Of a stretch of DNA of 15,915 nt, positions 7,889 to 15,495 are shown piece by piece. Within the stretch, counting starts at the first letter, position 1. The number at the start of each line of letters is the position of its first letter. Source of the stretch: Campylobacterota bacterium (GTDB taxonomy: Bacteria; Campylobacterota; Campylobacteria; Campylobacterales; SZUA-545). The DNA is taken from NCBI GenBank assembly GCA_030836705.1, contig JAUPLZ010000061.1:1-15915 (forward strand). The letters are read 5' to 3'. The notes beneath the pieces were generated by a model, which did no database searches, was not told where the DNA came from, and saw only the letters and a list, made by a program, of their open reading frames with translations. A program made the position numbers and the translations under genes.

Positions 7889-9765
7889 CTTGCTGTTTTT
7901 ATAACTTCAAGCTGTGCATTTATGCCGCCTGCTAAAGAAAAAAGCCAATACTTGTGAGCGAACAAAAACTCAACATCTCTAGCTTGTTTTTCTTCTTCGT
8001 TTTTGTAGTGCCTTACTACTATTTTTGCTATTTCTAGCTCTTGATGGATTATAAAAGACCTAACCGTCTCCCAAAAAATCATCTTAAAATTAGGCTCATC
8101 AAAAATCGATTTAAAATTGTCTATTTTGCCAATAATGCCGTAAACTTTATCAAAATCAACATCAGCAAGCCTATTTTCGTCTTTTAATTTTACAAGCTCA
8201 TTGCAAATTGCGGCTACTTCTAAAAACAGCTCTTCTATTTTTGCTTTTTTCTCTTCGCCGAAATTAATAATCTCTTCAATAGTCCCTTTTGCGTAGTCAA
8301 AATCTGCTTGCATAAGTTCTTTTGATTTTGGCTCTATTTTTATGCCGGTTTTTTGTTTGGATTTATCTATATTTTTTGCAATCTCGGCGAACGGCAGTTC
8401 AAGCGTTCCCTCTATTCTAGCGCCGCCTTCTGTGCAGTTAATAGCGAGCATTTTGTGTTTTGTTTCGGCAATGTTATTTACGAAATAGTTCATAAACATC
8501 ACCCAAATAACATTCGTTTTTATTTCTCCGCCACCGCCGTATTTTGTGACGAAGATAATATTATTTTCGTTGCTTTCTGCATTTTTTCTAAACGCTTTAT
8601 CATCAGAGCCGAATGTATGGTCTCTAGCGTGCGTTGTGCCGTCATCGCCGTATGCCAAATCCTGTCCGATAAAAACAGTCTGTTTGTGTCCCATCAGATA
8701 TGCTACTTCAAATGCCATGTTTGCAGCACTCATCCCAATCCCCGCGTATCCAAAATCTCTAATTTTTTTAAAGTGCATCATGTAGCCAAAAGGGCGCATT
8801 ACTATCATTTTTTGACCGTGTGAGCCGTCTATGACTCGTCTATGCTGAACCGCAGAATGCAAAAAAACTATATCTTTTTGAAACTCTTTGCTTGTTCTTT
8901 CAAAAAAAGTCGCTGTTAATTCTATCCTCTCTAATGAGGTTACGATATCAGGCTTTATGCCGTTTTTTTCAAGCACCGGCAAGCTCGCATCTACGCTTAT
9001 GATAGTTACAAACGGGGCTATCTCTTTTAAAATAGGAAGTTGTTTGGTAAGCGATGGACCGGTAGAGACTATTACGGCTGTTTCGCTCTCTCTTTTTTTT
9101 AGAAGCTGGTGAAAAGGAGCGTGATTTAACATGTCTGGAATATTTTTTACGAAATGTTCTATCCCGATTAGCGAATCGTTCGCATCGTTTCCGTGGGTTG
9201 AAACAAACTGAAAAATTCCTTTTGTAAATCGTTTGTTTATCATCACGATATCGTCTTGATATTTTGAATAATAAGGGGTTAAAATATGCAAGTCATAAAG
9301 CTTTACATACATTCCGATGTCTGATAGATTTGTTATTTTGTTGGCTACGGCTTCCGTAAAATCTTCGCTGTGAAAAATAATAAGCCTCTGCTCGCTTATC
9401 TCTTTTGAAAAATCCGCAAAATTTAAAGCGATATAAATAAGTTCTATTTCAGGCTCAAAAACTATTATGTGTTTAAATGCCTGATTTTTTAAAATAGCTT
9501 TATAAAATATTCCGTTGCCTATTCCATAAAAGCACAAAAACGGAAATCTAGAATACTCGCCAAATGATTTAATAAGCGCAAGCGTATCGTTTACCGGCTC
9601 TTTATATACCGTATTTGATTCTTTGTCGAGAATATTTATATCAATTAAGTCTTTGCCTACAAAAACATCAAATTTTGAATTCTCTTTTATTTGTGACAGT
9701 TTGTAGTGTAGAGAAGGACTCGCTTTTTCAAGCGCTTTTAGATTTAAAGAGTAGTTATCATCCAT
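7873..9765 (-). CDS. maf: Motility accessory factor (Maf), flagellin glycosyltransferase
   Basis: Known: Maf proteins (DUF115/MptE-like core) attach nonulosonic acids such as pseudaminic or legionaminic acid to flagellin in the cytoplasm before export; loss usually abolishes flagella. Seen: 630 residues. The N-terminal domain contains FYGIGNGIFYKA (79-90) and VFEPE (102-106). The central DUF115 core has STGPSL (234-239), a VDASLPVL stretch (258-265) and FIGQDLAYGDDGTTHAR (365-381). The C-terminal domain is helical and ends near a Lys. The Shine-Dalgarno AAGGAG (9777-9772) is six bases before the ATG and is built from the flagellin stop codon region, with only 10 bases between the genes. This implies co-transcription from the sigma54 promoter upstream of flagellin and direct pairing of enzyme with substrate. 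The donor sugar is unknown because no sugar-biosynthesis genes are in view. Confidence 0.92.
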   Translation of the reverse strand: MDDNYSLNLKALEKASPSLHYKLSQIKENSKFDVFVGKDLIDINILDKESNTVYKEPVNDTLALIKSFGEYSRFPFLCFYGIGNGIFYKAILKNQAFKHIIVFEPEIELIYIALNFADFSKEISEQRLIIFHSEDFTEAVANKITNLSDIGMYVKLYDLHILTPYYSKYQDDIVMINKRFTKGIFQFVSTHGNDANDSLIGIEHFVKNIPDMLNHAPFHQLLKKRESETAVIVSTGPSLTKQLPILKEIAPFVTIISVDASLPVLEKNGIKPDIVTSLERIELTATFFERTSKEFQKDIVFLHSAVQHRRVIDGSHGQKMIVMRPFGYMMHFKKIRDFGYAGIGMSAANMAFEVAYLMGHKQTVFIGQDLAYGDDGTTHARDHTFGSDDKAFRKNAESNENNIIFVTKYGGGGEIKTNVIWVMFMNYFVNNIAETKHKMLAINCTEGGARIEGTLELPFAEIAKNIDKSKQKTGIKIEPKSKELMQADFDYAKGTIEEIINFGEEKKAKIEELFLEVAAICNELVKLKDENRLADVDFDKVYGIIGKIDNFKSIFDEPNFKMIFWETVRSFIIHQELEIAKIVVRHYKNEEEKQARDVEFLFAHKYWLFSLAGGINAQLEVIKTARESWK

Positions 9766-9775
9766 CAGCTACTCC

Positions 9776-11269
9776 TTATTGGAGGAGCTGTAGGACATTG
9801 TTTTGAACTTTATTGGCTTGCGCTAGGGCGAAGCTTCCTGATTGTGCAAGAATGTTATTTTTTGAGAAGTTTGCACTTTCAACTGCGAAGTCAACCTCTC
9901 TAATTTGTGATTCTGCGGATTGAACATTAACTCTAGTTACAGAGATGTTATTTATTGTAACAGTAAGCTGATTTTGCGCCGCACCAAGGTCTGCTCTGAT
10001 TGAATCAAGAAGATTAGTGGCAGCGTCAGCGATATCCATCGTCATCATAGCGCCCGTCTTGGTGCTTACTCCGGTTCCTAACAAATCCCCAGCTTCTGAA
10101 GATATAACGCTGTTTGCGAATGCTCCGGCTGCCAATCCTTGCTCTGCCGTAAAGTTTCCGCCGACATTTGCAAGATTTGCATAAGATTGTGTTCCGCCGC
10201 TATTTATAACTGTTGTAAGTGAACCTGTTGCGCTAAAAACAATATCTCTTGAATTTGAGTGAATAAGCGTTAATCTTCCGTAGTTTTCGCCGGCAGAAAA
10301 GTTCGCTATACCGACACCGGAAGTGCTAATGGTGTTTGTTTGAATCCCTCTTCCGTCAACAGATGTAAGGTTGAGTCTTCCTTGCACATCGATACTGGCT
10401 CTTACACCGGTTTGAATAGTAAATGAGTTTATGGAGTTTACTATGTTTCCGTTTGCATCATTTGCTTTTACATTATCAATGTCGCCTACTAAAACGCCAT
10501 TTATTTCAAGACCTTTAATGCTTGCATTTTCTTGAACTGCGGCAGAGCCGGTTGTTTGTACATTTGCTACCGCTCTTACGCCTATTGAATCACTGGCTTT
10601 GTTTATTGATCTTGCAAGTGCGCCGAGTCCGGTACCGACACTTGTGGAGATAGTTGTACTTTCTAGTTCTATATCTGCGCCGCCGTTTGGATTTCTAAAT
10701 GTAAGAACCGTATTTGAAGAAGCGGTGACGGTAGCCGTTGTTTCAAATCTTGTACCGCCGATCTTGTCTGATGTTGTTGCACCGATACTTGCTTTTACGG
10801 TCTCGTTTGAGAATGCACCGATTTGGAACTCTTTATTGGTAAATGTTCCCGCTAGTAGCTTTTGACCGTTAAATGATGTCTGTATGGCTATATTATCAAG
10901 CTGTTCTATTAATTTGTTAATATCTCTTTGTATAGCTTCTCTTGATTGTCTGCTTTGACCATCTTGGGCTGCTTGAGTTGCTTTGGTTTTAATAGTATTT
11001 AGGATTTTAATCTGCTCATCCATCGCCTTATCGGCTATTTGGATAATACCTATTGCATCGTTTGCGTTTCTTATCGCTTGTCCTAAAGAGTCAGCTTGAA
11101 GTCTAAGACTATCGGCAATCGCCATACCCGATGAATCATCCGCGGCTTTATTGATTCTCAAACCTGAACTTAGTTTTTCAAGAGAAGAATCCAATGCTCG
11201 ATTTACCTGCACCGAGTTTAGGTGAGCGTTCATCGAGGCTATGTTGGTATTGATTTTTAGAAAGCCCAT
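9776..11269 (-). CDS. Flagellin
   Basis: Structural subunit of the flagellar filament, exported through the flagellar type III system. Seen: 497 residues. The conserved N-terminal D0/D1 region (about 1-170) contains INTNIASMNAHLNS, SSGLRINKAADDSSGMAIAD and a TSFNGQKLLAG stretch. A variable serine/threonine-rich middle (about 175-400) offers O-glycosylation sites. The conserved C-terminal region ends QANKVQNNVLQLLQ. The segment LNTIKTKATQAAQ in D1 matches the Campylobacter/Helicobacter type known to escape TLR5 recognition. The Shine-Dalgarno AAGGAG lies seven bases before the ATG. A sigma54 promoter precedes it, as for flaB-type minor or alternative flagellins in Campylobacter and Helicobacter. 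With one flagellin in view I cannot say whether it is flaA or flaB of this organism. maf follows directly. Confidence 0.96.
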   Translation of the reverse strand: MGFLKINTNIASMNAHLNSVQVNRALDSSLEKLSSGLRINKAADDSSGMAIADSLRLQADSLGQAIRNANDAIGIIQIADKAMDEQIKILNTIKTKATQAAQDGQSRQSREAIQRDINKLIEQLDNIAIQTSFNGQKLLAGTFTNKEFQIGAFSNETVKASIGATTSDKIGGTRFETTATVTASSNTVLTFRNPNGGADIELESTTISTSVGTGLGALARSINKASDSIGVRAVANVQTTGSAAVQENASIKGLEINGVLVGDIDNVKANDANGNIVNSINSFTIQTGVRASIDVQGRLNLTSVDGRGIQTNTISTSGVGIANFSAGENYGRLTLIHSNSRDIVFSATGSLTTVINSGGTQSYANLANVGGNFTAEQGLAAGAFANSVISSEAGDLLGTGVSTKTGAMMTMDIADAATNLLDSIRADLGAAQNQLTVTINNISVTRVNVQSAESQIREVDFAVESANFSKNNILAQSGSFALAQANKVQNNVLQLLQ

Positions 11270-11321
11270 TTGTATGACTCCTTGTCTGTTTTTTTCTGTC
11301 GTAAAAAAATTAACAGTTAGT

Positions 11322-11339
11322 AAGCATAAAGCGTTCCAA
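11322..11339 (-). promoter_or_regulatory. Sigma54 (RpoN) promoter of the flagellin-maf operon
   Basis: On the minus strand the sequence reads TTGGAACGCTTTATGCTT. GG at 11337-11336 and GC at 11325-11324 are separated by exactly ten bases, as required for -24/-12 recognition, and the flanks match the Campylobacter pattern TTGGAAC-N-TTGCTT. The predicted start site is near 11312, giving a leader of about 43 nt with AAGGAG properly placed. It would need the FlgR-type activator, which is not in this window. Confidence 0.82.
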
Positions 11340-11367
11340 AAAAATTTTTTTGTTTTTAATTTGCTTG

Positions 11368-11376
11368 TGATATTAT
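11368..11376 (+). promoter_or_regulatory. Extended -10 promoter of the thioredoxin gene
   Basis: TGATATTAT is a TGN-extended -10 about 28 bases before the ATG, with T-rich sequence upstream and no clear -35, as is usual in Campylobacterota. The predicted start near 11383 leaves a leader of about 20 nt containing AAGG. Confidence 0.45.
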
Positions 11377-11403
11377 TTGAATATCTACAAACAAGGTTTA
11401 TTA

Positions 11404-11796
11404 ATGAAGAAGATTTTTTTATTGCTTATTATGGTTGCGCTTGGGTTCTCTCAAACTATAAATTTTGAAAACTCATACGAAACGGCAATCAAGAAAGCAA
11501 AGAAAGAAAACAAGCCTCTCATGGCAGTTATAGTCCAGACAAGTTGTCCTTGGTGTAAAAAATTCAAAGAAATTACCTTAACAGACCCAAAGGTCATAAA
11601 AAAAGTAAATGAGAATTTTATTCCGCTTATGCTCAACAAAGACCATGATGAAATGCCCGATGATATAAGAGCAAGAATGGTTCCAACTACATATTTTTTA
11701 GATTCAAAAGGCGGGGAGCTTTTTAGCACCATAGGCTACAAAAGACCTGCCGAATTTTTAGAAGATATGGATGAAGCGCTAGGGGCTAGAGAGTAG
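11404..11796 (+). CDS. Exported thioredoxin-fold protein with a CPWC motif
   Basis: Seen: 130 residues from the ATG at 11404. That start was chosen over a TTG at 11377 because AAGG (11393-11396) lies seven bases upstream and the protein then begins with a normal signal peptide: KK, a hydrophobic core LLLIMVALGF, and likely cleavage near S16-Q17. The mature part has the redox motif CPWCKKF (48-54) and the cis-proline loop VPTTYF (93-98). It resembles Thioredoxin_7/SoxW-like periplasmic proteins, which keep secreted or c-type-cytochrome-related cysteines reduced or act in disulfide exchange. It could be lipid-free periplasmic; there is no lipobox cysteine. It is divergent from flagellin, and its stop touches the thrC stop with no base between. 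The exact partner is unknown. Confidence 0.85.
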   Translation: MKKIFLLLIMVALGFSQTINFENSYETAIKKAKKENKPLMAVIVQTSCPWCKKFKEITLTDPKVIKKVNENFIPLMLNKDHDEMPDDIRARMVPTTYFLDSKGGELFSTIGYKRPAEFLEDMDEALGARE

Positions 11797-11818
11797 TTAA
11801 ATAAATTTAACTATCTCT
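11788..11818. terminator. Long hairpin over the abutting thioredoxin and thrC stop codons
   Basis: Nine pairs (11794-11802 with 11805-11813), a one-base bulge at 11793, then five more pairs (11788-11792 with 11814-11818) form an almost perfect 14-bp stem; in practice the top pairs must open to make a loop. Both stop codons lie inside it. A T4 run follows on the plus strand, so it can serve the thioredoxin gene. The minus strand lacks a U tract and would gain at most 3'-end protection. Confidence 0.55.
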
Positions 11819-13269
11819 TTTGTTATATCTTGCTTGTCTATTAGGCAATCGTGGGTTATTTTGCTTTCAAAAAGTTCTTTTATTGACTTCGGTATTGCAA
11901 TTTTGAATTTTTGTGAAATTTTTTCTAATGCCTCTTTGTCATGCAGCTTTTCATTTTTATTATTTACCGCATTATAAACCACAGGCGAAAACTTAGTCCA
12001 TTCAGCTGTTGAATATATAACGGTTTGCAGTTTTTTATCAGAAAGCTGCTTGTATGATTTTAAGCAAGTTGCAGTGTGGGTATCCATGATATAGCCTTTT
12101 TGGGCATATTCTCTAATGGCATTTGCCACCTCTTCATTGTTGCTATAAGTCGCATCAAAAATCTCTCTAATTGTTTTTAGCTCGTCTTGAGTTAGCTCAT
12201 AGTGGTTTTCTTTTTCTAGCTTTTCCATAAGCTCTTTTGTTCTACTGCTACCAAAAAGATCAAAAAGAATTCTCTCGACATTTGATGATTTTAAAATATC
12301 CATAGCAGGAGATGTCGTATTAACTAATTTTTTATCCCTTAAATCATATTTGCCTTCATTTATAAGCTCGGTAAGCACATTATTGTTATTTGAAGCTATG
12401 AGTATTTTTCTAACAGGCAAGCCCATTTTTTTTGCATAATAAGCTCCAAGCGCATTTCCAAAATTGCCGGACGGAATAACAAGCACTACCTCTTCGCCTT
12501 TTTTTATTTTGCCCTCTCTTAAAAGCTCAAGATAGCTATGAATATGGTAGATTATTTGAAAAATTATTCTTCCGAAATTTACAGAGTTTGCCGCTGAGAG
12601 TTTGATGTTTTTTGCTTGCAGGGTTTCTTTAAATTCACTTGAAGCAAGCAGACTTTTTAGCGTATTTTGAGCATCGTCAAAATCACCGTTAATGCCTATT
12701 ACTTTTAGGTTTTTGCCTTTCATTGTTACCATTTGAAGTCGCTGAACATCACTTGTTCCGCCGTGCGGATAAAGACAGGCAACTTTTATATACGGTTTAT
12801 CTTCAAAAGTGCTAAGTGCGGCAGGTCCGGTGTCTCCGCTAGTTGCTGCCAAAATAAGGTAGTTCTCTTTTTTTTGTTCCGCAAGTTTTGATAGAATCGC
12901 TCCAAAAGGCTGCAATGCCATGTCTTTAAAAGCTCTTGTAGGACCATGCCAAAGTTCGCAAATGCTTAAATTTTCTTCAACTCGCGCAAGAGGTGCTGGA
13001 TTTTTGCTATCGTCAAAAGAGTCGTATCTTTTTAGCGCTTCATCTATTACGCTATCATTAATATCTATTTTATATGAAGAGAGAATAGCTTTTGCTAGTT
13101 CTTTGTATCCTTTGTTTTTAAACTCATCAAAAAAAGAACTATCAAGAGTCGGAAAATTTTTTGGAACATAAAGTCCGCCAAAGCTAGCGCTTGGATTTAA
13201 TATAGCTTCACTAAAAGTAACTTCTTTGGGTTTTTTGCCGTCATTGCCGCGAGTTTCTATAAACGCCAT
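11797..13269 (-). CDS. thrC: Threonine synthase
   Basis: Converts O-phospho-L-homoserine to L-threonine plus phosphate using pyridoxal phosphate; last step of threonine synthesis in the cytoplasm. Seen: 490 residues, the length of the long (E. coli/fungal-like) class. The N-terminus is FIETRGNDG, the PLP lysine is K115 in TRAFKDMALQPFG, the phosphate-binding SGDTGPA is at 144-150, and SGNFGN follows near residue 270. I prefer the ATG at 13269 to one at 13308: the family starts at this point, and the upstream ATG overlaps an extended -10 box. AAGG lies 11 bases before the chosen ATG, slightly far. The gene is divergent from alr, with an 83-bp intergenic region, and ends against the thioredoxin gene. 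Confidence 0.95.
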   Translation of the reverse strand: MAFIETRGNDGKKPKEVTFSEAILNPSASFGGLYVPKNFPTLDSSFFDEFKNKGYKELAKAILSSYKIDINDSVIDEALKRYDSFDDSKNPAPLARVEENLSICELWHGPTRAFKDMALQPFGAILSKLAEQKKENYLILAATSGDTGPAALSTFEDKPYIKVACLYPHGGTSDVQRLQMVTMKGKNLKVIGINGDFDDAQNTLKSLLASSEFKETLQAKNIKLSAANSVNFGRIIFQIIYHIHSYLELLREGKIKKGEEVVLVIPSGNFGNALGAYYAKKMGLPVRKILIASNNNNVLTELINEGKYDLRDKKLVNTTSPAMDILKSSNVERILFDLFGSSRTKELMEKLEKENHYELTQDELKTIREIFDATYSNNEEVANAIREYAQKGYIMDTHTATCLKSYKQLSDKKLQTVIYSTAEWTKFSPVVYNAVNNKNEKLHDKEALEKISQKFKIAIPKSIKELFESKITHDCLIDKQDITKEIVKFI

Positions 13270-13298
13270 TTTTTGATTCTGCCTTGTTTTTTTCGGGA

Positions 13299-13307
13299 AT
13301 TTTAACA
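13299..13307 (-). promoter_or_regulatory. Extended -10 promoter of thrC
   Basis: Minus-strand TGTTAAAAT (TG-N-TAAAAT) lies about 30 bases before the chosen thrC ATG and predicts a start near 13292. It argues against the upstream ATG at 13308, which would be untranscribed. Confidence 0.5.
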
Positions 13308-13318
13308 TAGTTTGGTTT

Positions 13319-13327
13319 TGGTATAAT
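13319..13327 (+). promoter_or_regulatory. Extended -10 promoter of alr
   Basis: TGGTATAAT is a perfect extended -10 (TG-N-TATAAT) preceded by a T-rich stretch. The predicted start near 13334 gives a leader of about 19 nt containing AAAGAGG, five bases before the ATG. It sits back to back with the thrC promoter about 12 bases away, so the two polymerases would compete. Confidence 0.7.
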
Positions 13328-13352
13328 TTGCCTATTTTGTAAAGAGGTTTGT

Positions 13353-14375
13353 ATGTCGTTTATTCTTTTAGATTCAAAGGCTTTTGAACATAATTTAACT
13401 GTTATCAAAAATATTGCGCCCATAGAAAAAATAGCCGTTGTACTAAAAGATAATGCATATGGACATGGACTTTTGGAAATGGCTACGCTGGCTAAAAAAA
13501 ACGGCATAAAACACGCCGTAGTCAGATATGTAGATGAAGCGCAAAAAATCTCCGATATTTTCCAAACAGTGCTTGTTTTGGCTGATATTCCATCTTCTAA
13601 AATCAATGAAAACATAAATATAACTATAAATAGTATAGACGACATAAAAAAAATCCCAAAAAACAGAGCTGTTCATCTAAAAGTAAATAGTGGTATGAAT
13701 AGAAACGGCATTTCGATAGATGAATTAAATTCGGCGATTTTGCAAATAAAAGAGAGTGGGCTTTTTTTAAAAGGAATTTTTTCACACTCAAGAAGCAGCG
13801 ATGAACTCTCAAGTGAGCTTTTTTGGCAGTACAAAACTTTTCAAGAGATAAAAGCAAAAAGTGAGCTGATATGCGAAGATTTAGAGATTGAGATGCCAAA
13901 ATTCCACTTTGCCAATAGCTCCGCACTGCTTAGAATGAAAGAAACGGTAGTTTTTGATATGGTAAGAGTCGGAATTGCCATATATGGATATAGCGAGTGT
14001 GATGAGGTGTTTAATCCTCCTAGTCTAAAACCCGTGTTGTCATTGTGGGGAGAAAAAATTTCAAGCAGATTAGTTGCAAAAAATCAAAGAGTAGGGTATG
14101 CGGGTCAAGGCAAAGTAGAAAACGACTCTATTGTCTCTACTTATGATTTGGGATATGCCGACGGAATTTTTCGAGATGACGGAAAAAGGGAGTTTAGATT
14201 GGATAATCAAACTAAAATAATCGGCAAAATTTCCATGGATAATCTAAGCGCACTTAACAGTGATGACAAAGTTTGCGTCATAAAAGATGCCAGATTGTGG
14301 GCAAAAAGATTTAATACAATAACTTACGAGATTTTGGCAAAACTATCTACTGCTATAAAGAGAGAGATTTTATAG
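13353..14375 (+). CDS. alr: Alanine racemase
   Basis: PLP enzyme interconverting L- and D-alanine; supplies D-alanine for peptidoglycan. Seen: 340 residues, a little short for the family (about 360). The PLP lysine is K32 in VVLKDNAYGHG. The barrel motif HLKVNSGMNRNG lies at 108-119, and HFANSSALL at about 185-193. The second catalytic base is probably Y249 in RVGYAGQG, and ISMDNL (293-298) is the conserved C-terminal motif. The D-N-A-Y-G-H-G form of the PLP motif, rather than A-N-A-Y-G-H-G, is one I associate with Campylobacterota. The start is fixed by AAAGAGG and the promoter just upstream. The C-terminus ends soon after the last conserved helix without the usual R-x-P-R tail. Function is well supported. 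Confidence 0.93.
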   Translation: MSFILLDSKAFEHNLTVIKNIAPIEKIAVVLKDNAYGHGLLEMATLAKKNGIKHAVVRYVDEAQKISDIFQTVLVLADIPSSKINENINITINSIDDIKKIPKNRAVHLKVNSGMNRNGISIDELNSAILQIKESGLFLKGIFSHSRSSDELSSELFWQYKTFQEIKAKSELICEDLEIEMPKFHFANSSALLRMKETVVFDMVRVGIAIYGYSECDEVFNPPSLKPVLSLWGEKISSRLVAKNQRVGYAGQGKVENDSIVSTYDLGYADGIFRDDGKREFRLDNQTKIIGKISMDNLSALNSDDKVCVIKDARLWAKRFNTITYEILAKLSTAIKREIL

Positions 14376-14475
14376 GGCTTTAAAAAATCAAAAATGATAG
14401 TTGCGGTTTCAACTTGACCAAAGCGATTATAAGTAAAACTCATAGAAGAAGAGTTTAAAAATAGGATGTTTGAGA

Positions 14476-15444
14476 ATGCATAAGCTGCCGTATGTGATCA
14501 CTAGCAAAATGCTATCTTTAGCAGCGATTATAGGCGAGGAGCTTACAAAATTAGAATACGAATCAGATAGAATTATCACGCCGCGCCTTCGTAAAATTAA
14601 CCGTATAAAAACCATAGCAGGAACTCTTGAGATAGAGGGTAACTTTATGGGCGAGGAAAAGATTACGGCTATTTTGGAGGGCAAAAGAGTATTGGGAACC
14701 TATACTGAGATATTAGAGGTTGAAGGGGTGATTAATGCTTATAGAGAGTTTGAAAACTATAGGCATGATGATATTAAAGAGTTGTTAAGGGCTCATAAAA
14801 TATTGATGAGCGGAATACTTAAAACTGCCGGCAGTTTTAGAACGGTAAATGTAGGAGTAGGCGGTAAAGAGGGGGTAACTCATGTAGCTCCACAACCATA
14901 TCTGGTTCCAAAGCTAATGGATAACCTCTTTGATTGGCTTAAAAATAGTGATGAACATCCGCTTATAAAATCTTGCGTTTTTCACTATGAATTTGAATTT
15001 ATTCACCCTTTTAGTGATGGAAATGGACGAATTGGGCGACTTTGGCAAAGCGTGATTTTGTACAATTGGAAAAAGGTTTTTAATGCTGTGCCAACAGAGA
15101 GCATAATACGAGACAATCAAGAGAGATATTATAAAGCACTAGAGGTTTCTGGGAGTTTAGGGGAGAGTACGCCTTTTATTGAGTTTATGCTCGAGGTGAT
15201 TTTGGATACGGTAATAAAGGTCGGTAATAAGGTCGGTAATAAGGTCGGTAATCTCACAGAAAATCAACTAAAAATTTTGAGTCAAATATCGGCTAATCCT
15301 AAAATATCAGCCGGAGATTTGTCAAAAATAGTTGGTATTTCAAAGAGAAAAATTGAAGAGAATTTAGCAAAACTTAAAGAACAAGGGGAGATATTAAGAG
15401 TTGGCGGGACTCGCGGATATTGGGAGCTTATCAAAACATTATAG
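14476..15444 (+). CDS. Fic-family protein with class II self-inhibition and C-terminal winged helix
   Basis: Known: Fic enzymes usually transfer AMP from ATP to a hydroxyl side chain of a target protein; some are toxins, others regulators. Seen: 322 residues from the ATG at 14476 (AGGA nine bases upstream; a TTG two codons earlier is less likely). The complete active motif HPFSDGNGRIGR is at 177-188. The N-terminal inhibitory motif T50-LEI-E54-G-N fits (S/T)xxxE(G/N), marking class II proteins whose own glutamate blocks ATP. Residues 259-322 form a winged helix-turn-helix (ENQLKILSQI, then a recognition helix near VGISKRKIEENLAKL, then a G-x-R-G-Y-W wing). A KVGN triplet links the two domains. 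No antitoxin gene is adjacent, so control is probably internal. The gene ends in a hairpin. Such genes are often horizontally acquired. The target is unknown. Confidence 0.88.
   Translation: MHKLPYVITSKMLSLAAIIGEELTKLEYESDRIITPRLRKINRIKTIAGTLEIEGNFMGEEKITAILEGKRVLGTYTEILEVEGVINAYREFENYRHDDIKELLRAHKILMSGILKTAGSFRTVNVGVGGKEGVTHVAPQPYLVPKLMDNLFDWLKNSDEHPLIKSCVFHYEFEFIHPFSDGNGRIGRLWQSVILYNWKKVFNAVPTESIIRDNQERYYKALEVSGSLGESTPFIEFMLEVILDTVIKVGNKVGNKVGNLTENQLKILSQISANPKISAGDLSKIVGISKRKIEENLAKLKEQGEILRVGGTRGYWELIKTL
15217..15252 (+). repeat. Three exact 12-bp tandem copies inside the Fic gene
   Basis: AAGGTCGGTAAT occurs three times head to tail with no mismatch, encoding KVGN x3 between the Fic domain and the winged helix. 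Copy-number change stays in frame and would only alter linker length. Similar repeated VGD/VTD linkers are familiar from Fic and ATP-binding regulators. Confidence 0.95.
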
Positions 15445-15467
15445 ACACTCATGGTCTGCGTTTTGAT
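15430..15467 (+). terminator. Probable terminator of the Fic gene
   Basis: ATCAAAAC (15430-15437) pairs with GTTTTGAT (15460-15467), and inside it AGAC (15443-15446) pairs with GTCT (15454-15457) around ACTCATG. A T-rich stretch follows (TTAACATCTTTTT), although it is interrupted. The stem overlaps the stop codon. Confidence 0.45.
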
Positions 15468-15479
15468 TTAACATCTTTT

Positions 15480-15488
15480 TGCTATAAT
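15480..15488 (+). promoter_or_regulatory. Extended -10 promoter of the structured leader and iron-sulfur gene
   Basis: TGCTATAAT is a perfect extended -10 following a T5 run, with no convincing -35, the usual Campylobacterota form. Start-site prediction falls near 15494-15496, exactly where the 5' arm of the long closing helix begins. Confidence 0.7.
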
Positions 15489-15495
15489 CAATACT

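Noticed and set aside
8353..8823. Long plus-strand open frames opposite maf (also 8546-8785 and 8888-9112)
   Set aside because: They are antisense shadows of the well-supported maf gene, with no ribosome site or recognisable domain.
13270..13308. A 13-residue N-terminal extension of threonine synthase
   Set aside because: The upstream ATG lies within a good extended -10 box, lacks a Shine-Dalgarno, and the family starts at the MAFIETRG position.
13241..13926. Minus-strand open frames opposite the start of alr
   Set aside because: They run antisense to a clear alanine racemase, lack ribosome sites and have low-complexity composition.
14399..14414. Small inverted repeat AGTTG...CAACT after alr as a terminator
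   Set aside because: Five pairs only and no T tract follows; the 100 bases between alr and the Fic gene otherwise show nothing beyond a weak TATAAG at 14428-14433.
14466..14483. ATG at 14466 as the start of the Fic gene
   Set aside because: It is in another frame and meets a stop after five codons; it may only form a tiny leader peptide, for which there is no support.
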